This document shows, one piece after another, positions 33,948-34,949 of a stretch of DNA of 34,949 bases. Position 1 is the first letter of the stretch. Each line of letters starts with the position of its first letter. The DNA comes from Mesorhizobium sp. LSHC420B00. GTDB taxonomy: Bacteria > Pseudomonadota > Alphaproteobacteria > Rhizobiales > Rhizobiaceae. The stretch is taken from the NCBI RefSeq assembly GCF_000503055.1, contig NZ_AYVY01000043.1, forward strand, positions 9,583 through 44,531, written 5' to 3'. Made by a program: the position numbers and the translations under genes. Under the pieces are notes generated by a model. It was given only the letters and a program-made list of their open reading frames with translations. It did not search any database and was not told where the DNA came from.

Positions 33948-34787
33948 ATGAACAGACTTATAACCAAGGTTGCCGTGGCGGCATCGCTTGCGGCGGGGAT
34001 CGCGGCTGCGACGAACGTAGCTAATGCCGGGAGCGTGCTCGACAAGGTGCTGGAGTCAAAGACGCTGACGGTGGCAGTCGGGACGGACTGGGGGAAAATG
34101 TCGTTCCTAAACGACAATCATCAGCTCGACGGTTACGATATCGACGTTGCAAAGGGTGTCGCTGAACACCTTGGCGTGCAGATCAAGTTCGTTACGCCGG
34201 GCTGGGACGTCATCGCCTCAGGCCAGTGGCAAGGCCGTTGGGAAATGGCCATGGGGCAGATGACTCCGACCGCGGCTCGAGCTGAGAAATTCGACTTCCC
34301 TGTTATTTACTTCTATGATCGGGTTGTGGCTGTTGTGCACAAAGATAGCAAGGCGACCAAGCTTGCCGATCTAAACGGCAGGACGATCGGAGTTGCCGCG
34401 GGCTCCGCGGAAGAATCCTATGCAAACCACACCTTCGCCGCAGATTGGGAAGGCAGTGCACCCGTGAGATATCAATTCAAACCTGGCGCAGTCAAGACAT
34501 ACGCAAGCACCAATGTGGCGTTCGATGACCTCCGGCTCGGCGATGGAGTTCGGCTTGATGCGGTTATTACAGTCAGAACTGTTGTGAGTGATGCAATAAG
34601 CGCTGGCTATCCCATAAAGCTTCTTGGCGATCCATTATATTCCCCGCCGGGCGTGATCCCAGTGCTTCATGGCGACAAGGAATTTAGTGACAAGATTGCG
34701 GCCGCCGTCCAGAGTATGAAAGATGACGCTACCCTCTCAAAGCTGTCAATCAAGTGGTACGGGGTGGACTACACCACAGAAAAATAG
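33948..34787 (+). CDS. ABC transporter substrate-binding protein, polar amino acid type
   Basis: A 279-residue periplasmic binding protein (SBP_bac_3 type). The N-terminal signal peptide MNRLITKVAVAASLAAGIAA(...)NAG is cleaved after about residue 27. The mature part shows LTVAVGTDWGKMSFLNDNHQ, LDGYDIDVAKGVAEHLGVQI, GQMTPTAARAEKFDFPVIYF and GRTIGVAAGSAEESYA, typical of amino acid or opine receptors. ATG 33948 follows AGGGGAA. The permease begins 62 bases downstream. It probably delivers the substrate of the nearby aminotransferase. Confidence 0.92.
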   Translation: MNRLITKVAVAASLAAGIAAATNVANAGSVLDKVLESKTLTVAVGTDWGKMSFLNDNHQLDGYDIDVAKGVAEHLGVQIKFVTPGWDVIASGQWQGRWEMAMGQMTPTAARAEKFDFPVIYFYDRVVAVVHKDSKATKLADLNGRTIGVAAGSAEESYANHTFAADWEGSAPVRYQFKPGAVKTYASTNVAFDDLRLGDGVRLDAVITVRTVVSDAISAGYPIKLLGDPLYSPPGVIPVLHGDKEFSDKIAAAVQSMKDDATLSKLSIKWYGVDYTTEK

Positions 34788-34848
34788 AGGTGATAAACTC
34801 TATGGACCAAGGCGCGCCTGGGTCGCGTCTATTTTCAGAGGGCTGCCC

Positions 34849-34949
34849 ATGCTCTATCAGGATACGGTTGAGTCCGAGATTCTTGTCCATAAGCCGTGGT
34901 TCATCGCCTCGATCTTCGCGGTCGTGCTCGCTGTGTTTTTGGCGTGCAA
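34849..34949 (+). CDS. ABC transporter permease, 5' part only
   Basis: The reading frame MLYQDTVESEILVHKPWFIA continues into a hydrophobic segment (SIFAVVLAVFLAC) and runs off the window end. An amphipathic N-terminus followed by a membrane helix, directly after a polar amino acid binding protein, suggests a HisM/GlnP-type permease. AGAGGG precedes ATG 34849. Confidence 0.65.
   Translation, partial: MLYQDTVESEILVHKPWFIASIFAVVLAVFLAC

Noticed and set aside
1..34949. CRISPR arrays, tRNA or rRNA genes, phage structural genes
   Set aside because: No regularly spaced repeats, tRNA-like sequences or rRNA segments were noticed on reading; no phage proteins are encoded.

Overview
This window looks like part of a symbiosis island of a nitrogen-fixing rhizobium, most likely Mesorhizobium. 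The grounds are a nifHDKENX operon, an ACC deaminase gene (acdS) close downstream, NifA/sigma-54 control elements, an ExoX-like exopolysaccharide repressor, and a large load of broken insertion sequences. The genus is an inference from gene content and order; no rRNA or other marker gene is present.

Layout. 1-850: a frameshifted HipA-like kinase relic and an IS1182-type transposase relic. 880-9154: a NifA site and sigma-54 promoter followed by nifH, nifD, nifK, nifE, nifN, nifX and a NifX-associated DUF269 gene, with strong hairpins in the H-D, D-K and K-E junctions. 9182-13477: an atypical OmpR-type regulator, a tandem universal stress protein, about 1 kb without recognisable genes, then a thioredoxin-like gene with two NifA sites and a near-perfect sigma-54 promoter of its own. 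13657-14299: a degenerate duplication made of a nifH fragment, the nifX tail and a broken second DUF269 gene. 14325-16544: a CCE_0567-type (DUF683) gene, the nif-specific ferredoxin fdxB, exoX and acdS. The redoxin promoter may now carry NifA control to fdxB, which the duplication separates from the main nif operon.

16890-20731 holds a possible small biosynthetic group: a radical SAM/SPASM protein, a small unknown ORF, an EctB-like class III aminotransferase and a 2-oxoglutarate/Fe(II) oxygenase. The last two overlap by 11 bases. It is followed by two related LuxR-type genes, a full-length AHL-binding type (25305-26150) and a helix-turn-helix-only miniature (21256-21489, opposite strand). Between them lie two head-to-head IS110-family elements and IS3 fragments. 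No luxI-type synthase was seen.

26428-29400 is a mobile-element graveyard: an IS3 3' end, a large serine recombinase cassette broken by a frameshift, and an IS110 fragment. 29712-34949 is a catabolic/transport locus: an RpiR-type regulator and a beta-keto acid cleavage enzyme (interrupted by a stop codon) on the minus strand, divergent from a class III aminotransferase, then an amino-acid-type ABC binding protein and the start of its permease. Three copies of a 12-base motif in the upstream regions of this locus suggest a shared regulator, possibly the RpiR protein.
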